This document shows, in pieces, positions 1 to 9,813 of a stretch of DNA of 64,000 nucleotides (the first letter of the stretch is position 1; each line of letters starts with the position of its first letter). The position numbers and the translations under genes were made by a program. Origin of the DNA: Streptomyces akebiae (GTDB lineage Bacteria > Actinomycetota > Actinomycetes > Streptomycetales > Streptomycetaceae); assembly GCF_019599145.1 (NCBI RefSeq), contig NZ_CP080647.1:8494001-8558000 (forward strand), read 5' to 3'. The notes below the pieces were generated by a model. That model was given only the letters and a program-made list of their open reading frames with translations, made no database searches and was not told the origin of the DNA.

Positions 1-160
1 TCGTGTAGAGCGCCACACTGCCGACCAGGATCACACCGAGTACCGAGGCGATCACCGCGTTGCGGACTCGTGCCCTGCGCCGCGCGGACGTACGCCGCTG
101 CTGCTGCCGCAAGAACTTCTCCCGGGCGAGCTGTCGCCGCCGCTGATCCTGGCTGACCAC
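1..160 (-). CDS. Membrane-anchored protein, probable peptidylprolyl isomerase, N-terminal fragment
   Basis: Only the first 53 codons are inside the window; the gene continues past base 1. A GTG start at 160-158 follows a GAGGAGAG ribosome site. The visible part has a strongly basic, Gln/Arg-rich head (about residues 1-32) followed by one hydrophobic segment (about residues 33-53), so it is a signal-anchor with the rest probably outside the membrane. In Streptomyces the gene in this position, divergent from the MBL-hydrolase/hisS pair, is usually a cyclophilin-type peptidylprolyl isomerase. No catalytic residues are visible here, so the function rests on gene order alone. Confidence 0.6.
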   Translation of the reverse strand, partial: MVSQDQRRRQLAREKFLRQQQRRTSARRRARVRNAVIASVLGVILVGSVALYT

Positions 161-327
161 GGGGTTCTCTCCTCATGCGTCTCGTACGTCGACGGGTGCG
201 TCGCGCGTCCGTTGAGTGGACTGATTGCGTGTGACCCGTACCGTATATGGGTTCGCTGAGGAAACGGCAGCGCCGGTAGGCTCTGATCCACAGCAACCCA
301 CCCTCGTACGCCACAAGAAGGACGATC

Positions 328-1044
328 GTGCTCATTGCCGGGTTCCCCGCCGGGGCCTGGGGGACCAACTGTTATCTGGTCGCCCCCGCCGCCGGTGAGG
401 AGTGCGTGATCATCGACCCGGGCCACCAGGCCACCCAGGGTGTCGAGGAGACGCTGAAGAAGCATCGGCTCAAGCCCGTCGCCGTCGTCCTCACCCACGG
501 CCACCTCGACCACGTGGCCTCGGTCGTCCCGGTGTGCGGCGCGCACGACGTACCGGCGTGGATCCACCCCGAGGACCGGTACATGATGAGCGACCCGGAG
601 AAGGCGCTCGGCCGGTCCATCGGCATGCCGCTCATGGGCGAGCTGACCGTGGGGGAGCCGGACGACGTCAAGGAGCTGACCGACGGCGCGAAGCTGGAGC
701 TGGCCGGTCTGGAGCTGTCCGTCGCGCACGCGCCCGGCCATACCAAGGGGTCGGTGACCTTCCGGATGCCCGAGAACACGGAGATCCCCTCCGTGTTCTT
801 CTCCGGGGATCTGCTCTTCGCCGGCTCCATCGGACGCACCGACCTGCCCGGCGGTGACATGGCCGAGATGCTCGACTCGCTGGCCCGCGTGTGCCTGCCG
901 CTCGACGACTCGACCGTGGTGCTGTCCGGCCACGGCCCCCAGACGACCATCGGCCAGGAGCGCGCCACCAACCCGTATCTGCGGCAGGTGGCCGCCGGCG
1001 GCCAGGGAGAGGGTCCGACGACCCCTCCCCGACGAGGAATGTGA
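328..1044 (+). CDS. MBL-fold metallo-hydrolase (glyoxalase II-like)
   Basis: This is a 238-residue cytosolic metallo-beta-lactamase-fold hydrolase. The THGHLDH motif (residues 56-62) gives the first metal ligands, with further candidates at H134/H138 (HAPGHT), D161 (SGDLLF) and H202 (SGHGP). The size and ligand set fit the glyoxalase II/hydroxyacylglutathione hydrolase-like group. Actinomycetes use mycothiol rather than glutathione, so the true thioester substrate cannot be named. A GTG start at 328 is preceded by an AAGAAGGA ribosome site. hisS starts 13 bases downstream, so the two are almost certainly cotranscribed. Confidence 0.88.
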   Translation: MLIAGFPAGAWGTNCYLVAPAAGEECVIIDPGHQATQGVEETLKKHRLKPVAVVLTHGHLDHVASVVPVCGAHDVPAWIHPEDRYMMSDPEKALGRSIGMPLMGELTVGEPDDVKELTDGAKLELAGLELSVAHAPGHTKGSVTFRMPENTEIPSVFFSGDLLFAGSIGRTDLPGGDMAEMLDSLARVCLPLDDSTVVLSGHGPQTTIGQERATNPYLRQVAAGGQGEGPTTPPRRGM

Positions 1045-1057
1045 CGAGAGACCTTCC

Positions 1058-2320
1058 GTGAGCACCTTTCAGGCCCCCAAGGGCACGTACGACCTGCTGC
1101 CCCCGGACAGTGCCAGGTATCTGGCCGTCCGCGAGGCCATCGCCGCGCCGCTGCGCAACTCCGGCTACGGCTACATCGAGACCCCAGGCTTCGAGAGCGT
1201 CGAACTGTTCGCGCGCGGTGTCGGCGAGTCCACCGACATCGTGACCAAGGAGATGTACGCCTTCGAGACCAAGGGCGGCGACAGGCTCGCCCTGCGTCCC
1301 GAGGGCACCGCATCCGTCCTGCGCGCCGCGCTGGAGGCCAACCTCCACAAGGTGGGCAACCTCCCGGTCAAGCTCTGGTACTCCGGCTCGTACTACCGCT
1401 ACGAGCGCCCCCAGAAGGGCCGTTACCGCCACTTCTCCCAGGTGGGCGCCGAGGCCATCGGTGCCGAGGACCCGGCCCTGGACGCCGAGTTGATCATCCT
1501 GGCCGACCAGGCGTACCGCTCGCTGGGCCTGAGGAACTTCCGCATCCTGCTCAACAGCCTCGGCGACAAGGAGTGCCGTCCCGTCTACCGGGCCGCCCTG
1601 CAGGACTTCCTGCGCGGCCTCGACCTGGACGAGGACACGCGCCGCCGCGCGGAGATCAACCCGCTGCGGGTCCTCGACGACAAGCGCGAGTCGGTCCAGA
1701 AGCAGCTCGGGGACGCCCCGCTGCTGCGCGACCACCTCTGCGACGCCTGCAAGGCGTACCACGAGGAGGTGCGCGAGCTGATCACGGCGGCGGGCGTCGT
1801 CTTCGAGGACGACCTCAAGCTGGTGCGCGGCCTGGACTACTACACCCGCACGACCTTCGAGTTCGTCCACGACGGTCTGGGCTCGCAGTCCGCAGTGGGC
1901 GGCGGCGGCCGCTATGACGGTCTCTCCGAGATGATCGGCGGCCCCGCGCTGCCCTCGGTCGGCTGGGCGCTCGGCGTCGACCGCACGGTCCTCGCCCTGG
2001 AGGCGGAGGGCATCGAGCTCGAACTCCCCGCCGCCACCAGCGTGTTCGCCGTCCCGCTCGGCGACGAGGCCCGCCGCCTGCTGTTCACCAAGGTCACCGA
2101 ACTGCGCAAGGTGGGCATCGCGGCCGACTTCGCCTACGGCGGCAAGGGCCTGAAGGGCGCGATGAAGAACGCCAACCGCAGCGGCGCGCGCTACACGGTC
2201 GTGGCCGGCGAACGCGACCTCGCCGAGGGCGTCGTCCAGCTCAAGGACATGGAGTCCGGAGAACAGGTCGCCGTCGGCGTGAACGAGATCGTGGCCGAGC
2301 TGGAGTCCCGGCTGGGCTGA
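1058..2320 (+). CDS. hisS: Histidine-tRNA ligase
   Basis: Class II aminoacyl-tRNA synthetase that charges tRNA-His with histidine in the cytosol; 420 residues, normal for the family. It begins with the typical [12 protein letters not shown] stretch. Class II motif 2 is seen as [14 protein letters not shown], the histidine-specific signature as RGLDYYTRT, and motif 3 near GGGGRYDGL. The C-terminal anticodon-binding domain covers roughly the last 95 residues. The frame is open upstream, but the GTG at 1058 is chosen because the family N-terminus starts here and it sits 13 bases after the MBL hydrolase stop. Confidence 0.97.
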   Translation: MSTFQAPKGTYDLLPPDSARYLAVREAIAAPLRNSGYGYIETPGFESVELFARGVGESTDIVTKEMYAFETKGGDRLALRPEGTASVLRAALEANLHKVGNLPVKLWYSGSYYRYERPQKGRYRHFSQVGAEAIGAEDPALDAELIILADQAYRSLGLRNFRILLNSLGDKECRPVYRAALQDFLRGLDLDEDTRRRAEINPLRVLDDKRESVQKQLGDAPLLRDHLCDACKAYHEEVRELITAAGVVFEDDLKLVRGLDYYTRTTFEFVHDGLGSQSAVGGGGRYDGLSEMIGGPALPSVGWALGVDRTVLALEAEGIELELPAATSVFAVPLGDEARRLLFTKVTELRKVGIAADFAYGGKGLKGAMKNANRSGARYTVVAGERDLAEGVVQLKDMESGEQVAVGVNEIVAELESRLG

Positions 2321-2467
2321 GTTCGAACCCCTGTCGCCCTCGTCGCCCTTTACGGGTGGCGGGGGCGACTTTTACGTCCAGCGAACAGTGCGCGCGCGAG
2401 GGTGTACGGCACAATGACCGTGCCCCAGCGGCCCCTTCGACGCTATGGAAACGACGGAATCGACGTG

Positions 2468-3106
2468 ATGAGCAAGACGACAGTCAGGGACGTCTCGACC
2501 ACCGGCCCGGAACCCACCGAGGCCCCGCGCACGGTGGGCGGGAGCCGGGCCTTCGCGATCCTGCTGCTGATCACCGGCGCGGCCGGGCTGCTCGCCTCCT
2601 GGGTCATCACGCTCGACAAGTTCAAGCTGCTCGAAGACCCCAACTTCACGCCGGGGTGCAGCCTCAACCCGGTGGTCTCCTGCGGCAACATCATGAAGAG
2701 CGACCAGGCCTCCGTCTTCGGGTTCCCCAACCCGATGCTCGGCCTCGTCGCCTACGGCATCGTCATCTGCGTCGGCGTGAGTCTGCTCGCCCGTACCACC
2801 TACCCGCGCTGGTACTGGCTGACCTTCAACGCGGGCACCGCCTTCGGTGTCGGCTTCGTGACCTGGCTGCAGTACCAGTCGCTGTACAACATCAACTCGC
2901 TCTGTCTGTGGTGCTGCCTCGCCTGGGTCGCCACGATCGTGATGTTCTGGTACGTGACGTCCTCCAACATCCGCAACGGCTTCCTGCCCGCCCCCGGCTG
3001 GCTGAAGGGCTTCTTCGGCGAGTTCACCTGGGTCCTGCCCGTGATGCACATCGGCATCATCGGCATGCTGATCCTGACCCGCTGGTGGGACTTCTGGACC
3101 AGCTGA
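2468..3106 (+). CDS. Vitamin K epoxide reductase (VKOR) family membrane protein
   Basis: A 212-residue integral membrane protein with four to five hydrophobic segments. It has the VKOR cysteine arrangement: a loop pair (C64 and C72 in [10 protein letters not shown]) and the active-site CLWC pair (C146, C149). Bacterial VKOR homologues reoxidise a DsbA-like partner and pass electrons to quinone, supporting disulfide formation outside the membrane. No DsbA gene is adjacent. The start is uncertain: ATG at 2468 (MSKTTV) is preferred because homologues begin near here; ATG at 2414 and GTG at 2402 or 2465 are alternatives in the same frame. Confidence 0.9.
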   Translation: MSKTTVRDVSTTGPEPTEAPRTVGGSRAFAILLLITGAAGLLASWVITLDKFKLLEDPNFTPGCSLNPVVSCGNIMKSDQASVFGFPNPMLGLVAYGIVICVGVSLLARTTYPRWYWLTFNAGTAFGVGFVTWLQYQSLYNINSLCLWCCLAWVATIVMFWYVTSSNIRNGFLPAPGWLKGFFGEFTWVLPVMHIGIIGMLILTRWWDFWTS

Positions 3107-3155
3107 CCGTCCTCGGGCCCGGCATCGGCCCGGCCGGAGTGTCAGTGGCGTGACA

Positions 3156-3161
3156 TAGGGT
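3156..3161 (+). promoter_or_regulatory. Predicted -10 element for a leaderless rarA transcript
   Basis: TAGGGT at 3156-3161 ends six bases before the GTG start codon of rarA at 3168. Transcription would begin at or next to the start codon, and there is no Shine-Dalgarno sequence before it. No good -35 box is visible. Leaderless mRNAs are common in Streptomyces. Confidence 0.4.
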
Positions 3162-3167
3162 TTTCGT

Positions 3168-4523
3168 GTGGAGCCCGATCTGTTCACCGCCGCAGCCGAA
3201 GAACGCCAGGAGAAGGACCCGGCCGCCAGCCCCCTGGCCGTACGGATGCGTCCGCGCACCCTGGACGAGGTCGTGGGCCAGCAGCATCTGCTGAAGCCCG
3301 GCTCACCCCTGCGCAGACTGGTCGGTGAGTCCGGCGGCGGACCGGCCGGCCCCTCCTCGGTGATCCTCTGGGGCCCGCCCGGCACCGGCAAGACGACCCT
3401 GGCGTACGTCGTCTCCAAGGCCACCAACAAGCGCTTCGTGGAGCTCTCCGCGATCACCGCCGGGGTCAAGGAGGTCCGCGCGGTCATCGACGGCGCCCGC
3501 CGCGCCACCGGCGGCTTCGGCAAGGAGACCGTCCTCTTCCTCGACGAGATCCACCGCTTCAGCAAGGCCCAGCAGGACTCCCTCCTCCCGGCCGTCGAGA
3601 ACCGCTGGGTCACGCTGATCGCGGCGACCACGGAGAACCCGTACTTCTCGGTGATCTCCCCGCTCCTGTCCCGCTCCCTCCTCCTCACCCTCGAACCGCT
3701 CACCGACGACGACCTCCGCGGCCTGCTGAAACGCGCGCTGACCGACGAGCGCGGCCTCAAGGGCTCGGTCACCCTCCCCGAGGACACCGAGGCGCACCTC
3801 CTGCGGATCGCCGGCGGCGACGCCCGCCGCGCCCTGACCGCCCTGGAGGCCGCGGCCGGGGCCGCCCTCGACAAGGGGGAGGGCGAGATCGGTCTCCAGA
3901 CCCTGGAGGAGACCGTCGACCGCGCCGCCGTGAAGTACGACCGCGACGGCGACCAGCACTACGACGTGGCCAGCGCCCTGATCAAGTCCATCCGCGGTTC
4001 GGACGTGGACGCCGCGCTCCACTACCTGGCCCGGATGATCGAGGCCGGTGAGGACCCCCGGTTCATCGCCCGCCGCCTGATGATCTCCGCCAGCGAGGAC
4101 ATCGGCCTGGCCGATCCGAACGCCCTGCCCATCGCGGTCGCCGCCGCCCAGGCCGTCGCCATGATCGGCTTCCCCGAGGCCGCGCTCACCCTCAGCCACG
4201 CCACCATCGCCCTCGCCCTGGCCCCGAAGTCGAACGCCGCGACGACGGCCATCGGCGCCGCCATGGAGGACGTACGCAAGGGCCTGGCCGGCCCCGTGCC
4301 GGCGCACCTGCGGGACGGGCACTACAAGGGCGCGGCCAAGCTCGGGCACGCCCAGGGATACGTCTATCCGCACGACCTGCCCGAGGGCATCGCCGCCCAG
4401 CAGTACGCGCCGGACGCCATCAAGGAGCGGGAGTACTACACCCCCACCCGGCACGGCGCCGAGGCCCGGTACGCCGACGCGGTGGAGTGGACCAGGAAGA
4501 ACCTCGGTCGGAAGCAGCCCTGA
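3168..4523 (+). CDS. rarA: Replication-associated recombination protein RarA (MgsA/WRNIP1 family AAA+ ATPase)
   Basis: A 451-residue AAA+ ATPase related to clamp-loader subunits, which acts at stalled replication forks. Residues 23-45 have the family N-terminus ([16 protein letters not shown]). Walker A is GPPGTGKT (residues 69-76) and Walker B is LFLDEIHR, followed by sensor 1 (AATTENP). The C-terminal half has the MgsA tetramerisation region ([10 protein letters not shown], then [19 protein letters not shown]). Length is typical. The GTG start at 3168 has no ribosome site and lies just after a -10 element, so translation is probably leaderless. Confidence 0.95.
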   Translation: MEPDLFTAAAEERQEKDPAASPLAVRMRPRTLDEVVGQQHLLKPGSPLRRLVGESGGGPAGPSSVILWGPPGTGKTTLAYVVSKATNKRFVELSAITAGVKEVRAVIDGARRATGGFGKETVLFLDEIHRFSKAQQDSLLPAVENRWVTLIAATTENPYFSVISPLLSRSLLLTLEPLTDDDLRGLLKRALTDERGLKGSVTLPEDTEAHLLRIAGGDARRALTALEAAAGAALDKGEGEIGLQTLEETVDRAAVKYDRDGDQHYDVASALIKSIRGSDVDAALHYLARMIEAGEDPRFIARRLMISASEDIGLADPNALPIAVAAAQAVAMIGFPEAALTLSHATIALALAPKSNAATTAIGAAMEDVRKGLAGPVPAHLRDGHYKGAAKLGHAQGYVYPHDLPEGIAAQQYAPDAIKEREYYTPTRHGAEARYADAVEWTRKNLGRKQP

Positions 4524-4827
4524 ACCCCCTGTAGACTCCTTCACAGTGCTGCGTCCCGTGTCCGGCTCCGGTCGGCGCCTCAGGCGGGACATCCAGCCGG
4601 ATCTTCACGATCCAGGAGCGTCGCGCACCGTCGTAGGTGTCGCGGGCAGCCCACCACCACTCGGATTCCCGGGACAGGTCGGTGGGCCGTTCGTGTGCTG
4701 CACGTATGTGCCCAGACCAGGGGAGCGGCTACCCGACATGTCCCTCGCGGACCTGACGGGATTCCCCGGCTGCGGATGCGACCTCCCGTAACCCTGAGGC
4801 AGCCGAATTGAAGGAAAAGGAAAAGAA
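4524..4827 (+). promoter_or_regulatory. rpsD upstream region, probable promoter and long leader
   Basis: 304 bases without a convincing gene separate rarA from rpsD. A -10-like TAGACT lies at 4532-4537 with only a weak -35. If that is the promoter, the rpsD mRNA has a leader of about 280 bases. Ribosomal protein S4 autoregulates through its mRNA leader in several bacteria, so a regulatory structure is plausible, but no known S4 leader fold was recognised here. A purine-rich ribosome site (AAGGAAAAGGAAAAGAA) lies just before the rpsD start. An 81-codon open frame at 4546-4791 has no ribosome site and no protein-like composition. Confidence 0.4.
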
Positions 4828-5442
4828 GTGGCGAACCAGTCCCGCCCCAAGGTCAAGAAGTCGCGTGCCCTCGGCATCGCGCTGACCCCGAAGGCCGTCA
4901 AGTACTTCGAGGCCCGCCCCTACCCGCCGGGTGAGCACGGCCGCGGCCGCAAGCAGAACTCGGACTACAAGGTCCGTCTGCTCGAGAAGCAGCGTCTGCG
5001 CGCGCAGTACGACGTGTCCGAGCGTCAGCTCGTCCGCGCCTACGAGCGTGCCTCCAAGGTCCAGGGCAAGACCGGTGAGGCCCTGATCATCGAGCTCGAG
5101 CGCCGTCTCGACGCGCTGGTCCTGCGTTCGGGCATCGCCCGCACGATCTACCAGGCCCGCCAGATGGTCGTCCACGGCCACATCGAGGTCAACGGCCACA
5201 AGGTCGACAAGCCGTCCTTCCGCGTCAAGCCGGACGACGTCGTCATGGTCCGTGAGCGCAGCCGTCAGAAGCCGCTGTTCGAGGTCGCCCGCGAGGGTGG
5301 CTTCGCCGCCGACGGTGAGACCCCGCGCTACCTCCAGGTGAACCTCAAGGCCCTGGCCTTCCGCCTGGACCGCGACCCGAACCGCAAGGAGATCCCGGTC
5401 ATCTGCGACGAGCAGCTCGTCGTCGAGTACTACGCCCGTTGA
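4828..5442 (+). CDS. rpsD: 30S ribosomal protein S4
   Basis: Primary assembly protein of the small ribosomal subunit; 204 residues. The S4 RNA-binding domain spans roughly residues 92-155 ([20 protein letters not shown], then [14 protein letters not shown]). The N-terminal region contains the conserved PPGEHG stretch. There is no cysteine in the zinc-finger position, so this is the zinc-independent type. It is a single-gene unit, transcribed behind a long leader and followed by a hairpin terminator. GTG start with a strong purine-rich ribosome site. Confidence 0.98.
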   Translation: MANQSRPKVKKSRALGIALTPKAVKYFEARPYPPGEHGRGRKQNSDYKVRLLEKQRLRAQYDVSERQLVRAYERASKVQGKTGEALIIELERRLDALVLRSGIARTIYQARQMVVHGHIEVNGHKVDKPSFRVKPDDVVMVRERSRQKPLFEVAREGGFAADGETPRYLQVNLKALAFRLDRDPNRKEIPVICDEQLVVEYYAR

Positions 5443-5481
5443 TCCTCTTTCGACGGACGTAGTACATACGGACCGAGCGAC

Positions 5482-5526
5482 AGCCCGTCGTCCCCCCGCC
5501 CTTGCCGGCGGGCGGGACGGCGGGCT
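5482..5526 (+). terminator. Hairpin terminator after rpsD
   Basis: An imperfect GC-rich hairpin begins with AGCCCG (5482-5487), ends with CGGGCT (5521-5526), and has an inner CCGCC/GGCGG pairing. No T-run follows, which is usual for Streptomyces. It lies 40 bases after the rpsD stop. Confidence 0.6.
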
Positions 5527-5676
5527 CTCGCCTTGCTACGGCGAGTTGCCACGGCGAGATCGCGGCAGGCCGGTGGCGGTCACCGCGCTGCGTATTAATG
5601 CGGTACTGAGCGATCGCCGCGGCGCGATAGGCTCGGGACACGACTTTTCGACGTTCAGGCATGTTCCAGGGAGCGG

Positions 5677-6132
5677 GTGCAGACAGTGTCCGGTGGAGAG
5701 GTGGCCGGGATCCTGGTGGCCGTCTTCTGGGCGATCCTGGTCTCCTTCCTCGCCGTCGCGCTGGCGAGGCTGGCCCAGACGCTCAAGGCGACCACCAAGC
5801 TCGTCGCGGACGTGACCGACCAGGCCGTCCCCCTCCTCGCCGACGCGTCCACCGCCGTCCGCTCCGCACAGACCCAGATCGAGCGTGTCGACGCCATCGC
5901 GGCCGACGTCCAGGAGGTCACGTCGAACGCCTCGGCGCTCTCCACGACCGTCGCGTCCACCTTCGGCGGCCCCCTCGTGAAGGTCGCCGCCTTCGGCTAC
6001 GGCGTACGCCGCGCCATGGGCGGCCGCCGGGAGGGCGAGCCCGCCAAGGAACAGCGTCGTACCGTGATCGTGGGACGCACCGTTCCGGGCACACGACGGA
6101 GCAGGCGTGACACCCGTGGAAAGAAGGACTGA
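5677..6132 (+). CDS. DUF948 family membrane protein
   Basis: A 151-residue protein of the DUF948 group. It has one N-terminal membrane segment (about residues 10-32, VAGILVAVFWAILVSFLAVA) and then a long helical, probably coiled-coil region with evenly spaced Val/Ala/Thr (about residues 38-105). The tail is basic. A -10-like TAGGCT (5628-5633) lies about 40 bases upstream. The start is GTG at 5677 or GTG at 5686; both are in frame. It lies upstream of a DUF6167-type protein and alaS; this gene pair is conserved before alaS in Streptomyces. No biochemical function is known to me. Confidence 0.8.
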   Translation: MQTVSGGEVAGILVAVFWAILVSFLAVALARLAQTLKATTKLVADVTDQAVPLLADASTAVRSAQTQIERVDAIAADVQEVTSNASALSTTVASTFGGPLVKVAAFGYGVRRAMGGRREGEPAKEQRRTVIVGRTVPGTRRSRRDTRGKKD

Positions 6133-6139
6133 CCGAGCG

Positions 6140-6514
6140 ATGTTCCGCCGTACGTTCTGGTTCACCACAGGGGTCGCCGCCGGAGTGTGGGCCACCACCA
6201 AGGTCAACCGCAAACTGAAGCAGCTCACGCCCGAGCACCTCGCCACCCAGGCGGCCAACAAGGCGGTCGAGGCGGGCCACAGGATCAAGGACCGGGCCGT
6301 CGGTTTCGCGCTCGACGTCCGCGACAACATGGCCCAGCGGGAGGCGGAGTTGGGCGAGGCACTCGGTATCGAGGCCAACCCCGACACCTACCCGGAGCTT
6401 CCGGCCCCGAGGCGCGTCGTCGCCATCGAGAACCGCAACACCCCGAAGTACAGCAGGAATTCGAGGTACGCCGACAACTCGTCGTACCCGTACAACCGGA
6501 ATGAGGACCACTGA
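6140..6514 (+). CDS. DUF6167 family protein
   Basis: A small protein of 124 residues. It has one hydrophobic segment near the N-terminus ([20 protein letters not shown]), an amphipathic middle region (LAAQ-type repeats, then [27 protein letters not shown] in the gene, acidic and basic residues alternating) and a Tyr/Asn-rich tail. ATG at 6140 is chosen because the family starts with MFRRTFW; the frame is open a further 11 codons upstream. The stop shares one base with the alaS start, so the two are translationally coupled. Function unknown. Confidence 0.8.
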   Translation: MFRRTFWFTTGVAAGVWATTKVNRKLKQLTPEHLATQAANKAVEAGHRIKDRAVGFALDVRDNMAQREAELGEALGIEANPDTYPELPAPRRVVAIENRNTPKYSRNSRYADNSSYPYNRNEDH

Positions 6515-9186
6515 TGGAGTCGGCCGAGATTCGTCGCCGCTGGTTGAGCTTCTTCGAGGAGCGCGGTCACACCGTTGTCCCTTCGGCGTCGCTCATCGCG
6601 GACGACCCGACTCTGCTCCTGGTCAACGCGGGCATGGTCCCCTTCAAGCCGTACTTCCTCGGTGAGGTCAAGCCCTCCTTCGCCCGCGCCACCAGCGTGC
6701 AGAAGTGTGTGCGCACGCCGGACATCGAAGAGGTCGGCAAGACCACCCGGCACGGCACGTTCTTCCAGATGTGCGGCAACTTCTCCTTCGGCGACTACTT
6801 CAAGGAAGGCGCCATCAAGCACGCCTGGGAGCTGCTCACCAGCCCCCAGGACAAGGGTGGTTACGGCCTGGAGCCGGAGAAGCTCTGGATCACCGTCTAC
6901 AAGGACGACGACGAGGCCGAGCGCATCTGGCACGAGCAGATCGGCGTGCCCAAGGAGCGCATCCAGCGCCTCGGCATGAAGGACAACTACTGGTCCATGG
7001 GCGTCCCCGGCCCGTGCGGTCCGTGTTCCGAGATCAACTACGACCGCGGCCCGGAGTTCGGCGTCGAGGGTGGCCCGGCCGTCAACGACGAGCGGTACGT
7101 GGAGATCTGGAACCTGGTCTTCATGCAGTACGAGCGCGGCGAGGGCACCTCCAAGGAGGACTTCGAGATCCTCGGCGAGCTGCCCAGCAAGAACATCGAC
7201 ACCGGCCTCGGCCTGGAGCGCCTCGCCATGATTCTGCAGGGCGTGCAGAACATGTACGAGATCGACACCTCCATGGCGGTCATCAACAAGGCCACCGAGC
7301 TGACCGGCGTCCGCTACGGCGACGCCCACGCGTCCGACGTCTCCCTGCGCGTGGTCACCGACCACATCCGCACCGCCGTGATGCTCATCGGTGACGGCGT
7401 CACCCCCGGCAACGAGGGCCGTGGCTACGTCCTGCGCCGCATCATGCGCCGCGCCATCCGCAACATGCGCCTCCTCGGCGCCACCGGCCCGGTCGTCAAG
7501 GACCTCATCGACGTCGTCATCGGCATGATGGGGCAGCAGTACCCGGAGCTGATCACCGACCGCGAGCGCATCGAGAAGGTCGCCCTCGCCGAGGAGAACG
7601 CCTTCCTCAAGACGCTGAAGGCCGGCACCAACATCCTCGACACCGCCGTGACGGACACCAAGGCCTCCGGCGGCCAGGTCCTCGCCGGCGACAAGGCGTT
7701 CCTGCTCCACGACACCTGGGGCTTCCCCATCGACCTCACCCTGGAGATGGCCGCCGAACAGGGCCTCTCCGTGGACGAGGACGGCTTCCGCCGCCTGATG
7801 AAGGAGCAGCGGGACCGCGCCAAGGCCGACGCCCGCGCCAAGAAGACCGGCCACGCCGACCTCGGCGCGTACCGCGAGATCGCCGACACCGCCGGCGAGA
7901 CCGAGTTCATCGGCTACTCGGACACCGAGGGCGAGTCCACGGTCGTCGGCATCCTCGTCGACGGTCTCTCCTCGCCCGCCGCGACCGAGGGCGACGAGGT
8001 CGAGATCGTCCTCGACCGCACCCCGTTCTACGCCGAGGGCGGCGGCCAGATCGGTGACACCGGCCGGATCAAGGTCGATTCCGGCGCCGTCATCGAGATC
8101 CGCGACTGCCAGAAGCCGGTCCCGGGCGTGTACGTCCACAAGGGCGTCGTCCAGGTCGGCGAGGTGACCGTCGGCGCCAAGGCCCAGGCCTCGATCGACG
8201 GACGCCGCCGTACGGCCATCGCCCGCGCCCACTCGGCCACGCACCTCACCCACCAGGCCCTGCGTGAGGCCCTCGGCCCGACGGCCGCCCAGGCCGGTTC
8301 CGAGAACCAGCCCGGCCGCTTCCGCTTCGACTTCGGTTCCCCTTCCGCCGTACCGACGGCCGTGATGACCGACGTCGAGCAGAAGATCAACGAGGTGCTC
8401 GCCCGTGACCTGGACGTCCACGCGGAGATCCTGAGCCTCGACGAGGCCAAGAAGCAGGGTGCCATCGCCGAGTTCGGAGAGAAGTACGGCGAGCGCGTCC
8501 GCGTCGTCACCATCGGCGACTTCTCCAAGGAGCTGTGCGGCGGCACGCACGTCCACAACACCTCGCAGCTCGGCCTGGTCAAGCTGCTCGGCGAGTCCTC
8601 GATCGGCTCCGGTGTGCGCCGTATCGAGGCCCTGGTCGGCGTCGACGCCTACAACTTCCTCGCCCGTGAGCACACGGTCGTCGCCCAGCTCCAGGAGCTG
8701 ATCAAGGGCCGTCCGGAGGAGCTTCCGGAGAAGGTCTCCGCCATGCTCGGCAAGTTGAAGGACGCCGAGAAGGAGATCGAGAAGTTCCGCGCCGAGAAGG
8801 TGCTGCAGGCCGCCGCCGGTCTCGCCGAGTCCGCCAAGGACGTCTCCGGCGTCGCTCTCGTGACCGGACAGGTCCCGGACGGCACCACCGCCGACGACCT
8901 TCGCAAGCTCGTCCTCGACGTGCGCGGACGCATCCAGGGCGGCCGGGCCGTCGTGGTCGCCCTCTTCACCGTCGTGAACGGCAAGCCGCTGACGGTCATC
9001 GCCACCAACGAGGCCGCCCGCGAGCGCGGTCTGAAGGCCGGCGACCTGGTCCGTACGGCCGCCAAGACGCTCGGCGGCGGCGGTGGCGGCAAGCCGGACG
9101 TCGCCCAGGGTGGCGGCCAGAACGCGGCCGCTGTCGGCGAGGCCGTGGACGCGGTCGAGCGCCTGGTCGCCGAGACGGCCAAGTGA
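6514..9186 (+). CDS. alaS: Alanine-tRNA ligase
   Basis: Class II synthetase that charges tRNA-Ala; 890 residues, full length. The N-terminal aminoacylation domain starts [20 protein letters not shown]. The editing domain carries the zinc motifs HSATHLTH and CGGTHVHNT. The C-terminal C-Ala domain ends in a Gly-rich stretch ([15 protein letters not shown]) typical of the family. The ATG overlaps the preceding stop by one base, and the ruvX GTG overlaps the alaS stop by four bases, so the four genes from 5677 form one unit. Confidence 0.98.
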   Translation: MESAEIRRRWLSFFEERGHTVVPSASLIADDPTLLLVNAGMVPFKPYFLGEVKPSFARATSVQKCVRTPDIEEVGKTTRHGTFFQMCGNFSFGDYFKEGAIKHAWELLTSPQDKGGYGLEPEKLWITVYKDDDEAERIWHEQIGVPKERIQRLGMKDNYWSMGVPGPCGPCSEINYDRGPEFGVEGGPAVNDERYVEIWNLVFMQYERGEGTSKEDFEILGELPSKNIDTGLGLERLAMILQGVQNMYEIDTSMAVINKATELTGVRYGDAHASDVSLRVVTDHIRTAVMLIGDGVTPGNEGRGYVLRRIMRRAIRNMRLLGATGPVVKDLIDVVIGMMGQQYPELITDRERIEKVALAEENAFLKTLKAGTNILDTAVTDTKASGGQVLAGDKAFLLHDTWGFPIDLTLEMAAEQGLSVDEDGFRRLMKEQRDRAKADARAKKTGHADLGAYREIADTAGETEFIGYSDTEGESTVVGILVDGLSSPAATEGDEVEIVLDRTPFYAEGGGQIGDTGRIKVDSGAVIEIRDCQKPVPGVYVHKGVVQVGEVTVGAKAQASIDGRRRTAIARAHSATHLTHQALREALGPTAAQAGSENQPGRFRFDFGSPSAVPTAVMTDVEQKINEVLARDLDVHAEILSLDEAKKQGAIAEFGEKYGERVRVVTIGDFSKELCGGTHVHNTSQLGLVKLLGESSIGSGVRRIEALVGVDAYNFLAREHTVVAQLQELIKGRPEELPEKVSAMLGKLKDAEKEIEKFRAEKVLQAAAGLAESAKDVSGVALVTGQVPDGTTADDLRKLVLDVRGRIQGGRAVVVALFTVVNGKPLTVIATNEAARERGLKAGDLVRTAAKTLGGGGGGKPDVAQGGGQNAAAVGEAVDAVERLVAETAK

Positions 9187-9689
9187 GCACGACGGATCAC
9201 ACGAGCGAAGGCGACGGTCCGGCCATGCGCCGTGGCCGTCGCCTCGCGATCGACGTCGGGGACGCCCGTATCGGGGTCGCCTCCTGCGATCCCGACGGGA
9301 TCCTCGCCACCCCGGTCGAGACGGTTCCCGGACGTGATGTCCCGGCAGCTCAGCGGCGATTGAGACAACTGGTCGACGAATACGTACCCATCGAGGTAAT
9401 CGTCGGGCTGCCACGCTCCCTCAAAGGCGGAGAAGGCCCGGCCGCAGTAAAGGTACGGGGTTTCGCCCAGGAGTTGGCCCGCATGATCGCGCCCGTTCCG
9501 GTCAGACTCATCGACGAGAGGATGACCACAGTGACGGCCGGTCAAGGGCTGCGTGCCTCGGGTGTGAAATCCAAAAAGGGCAGGTCGGTCATCGACCAGG
9601 CAGCGGCCGTGATCATCCTGCAACAGGCGCTGGAATCCGAACGCGCGTCAGGTAAAGCTCCGGGCGAGGGCGTCGAAGTGGTCATCTGA
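9183..9689 (+). CDS. ruvX: Putative pre-16S rRNA nuclease (YqgF/RuvX)
   Basis: A 168-residue RNase H-fold protein of the YqgF family, which processes the 5' end of 16S rRNA. The first strand has the conserved [13 protein letters not shown] (catalytic Asp in DVG). [12 protein letters not shown] and the [11 protein letters not shown] motif (catalytic Glu) follow, then [18 protein letters not shown] near the C-terminus. The GTG start overlaps the alaS stop by four bases. The order alaS-yqgF-mltG is conserved in many bacteria. Confidence 0.95.
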   Translation: MSTTDHTSEGDGPAMRRGRRLAIDVGDARIGVASCDPDGILATPVETVPGRDVPAAQRRLRQLVDEYVPIEVIVGLPRSLKGGEGPAAVKVRGFAQELARMIAPVPVRLIDERMTTVTAGQGLRASGVKSKKGRSVIDQAAAVIILQQALESERASGKAPGEGVEVVI

Positions 9690-9813
9690 TCGCGATACGG
9701 TAACGTTCCGCGCGATGTGGTGGCCTTCGAACAGCCACCGCACAAAAAGAGGCGGGGACGACAGCCGAGCCACAGGCCCCGCGTGACCGCCGCCTCGCGG
9801 CTCTAGGGGATCG

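Noticed and set aside
52..1313. Long minus-strand open frames opposite the MBL hydrolase and hisS
   Set aside because: High-GC shadow frames with Arg/Ala-rich, low-information translations; the plus strand has clear catalytic motifs.
4546..4791. 81-codon plus-strand frame upstream of rpsD
   Set aside because: No ribosome site, no recognisable domain and Pro/Gly-rich random composition; treated as leader.
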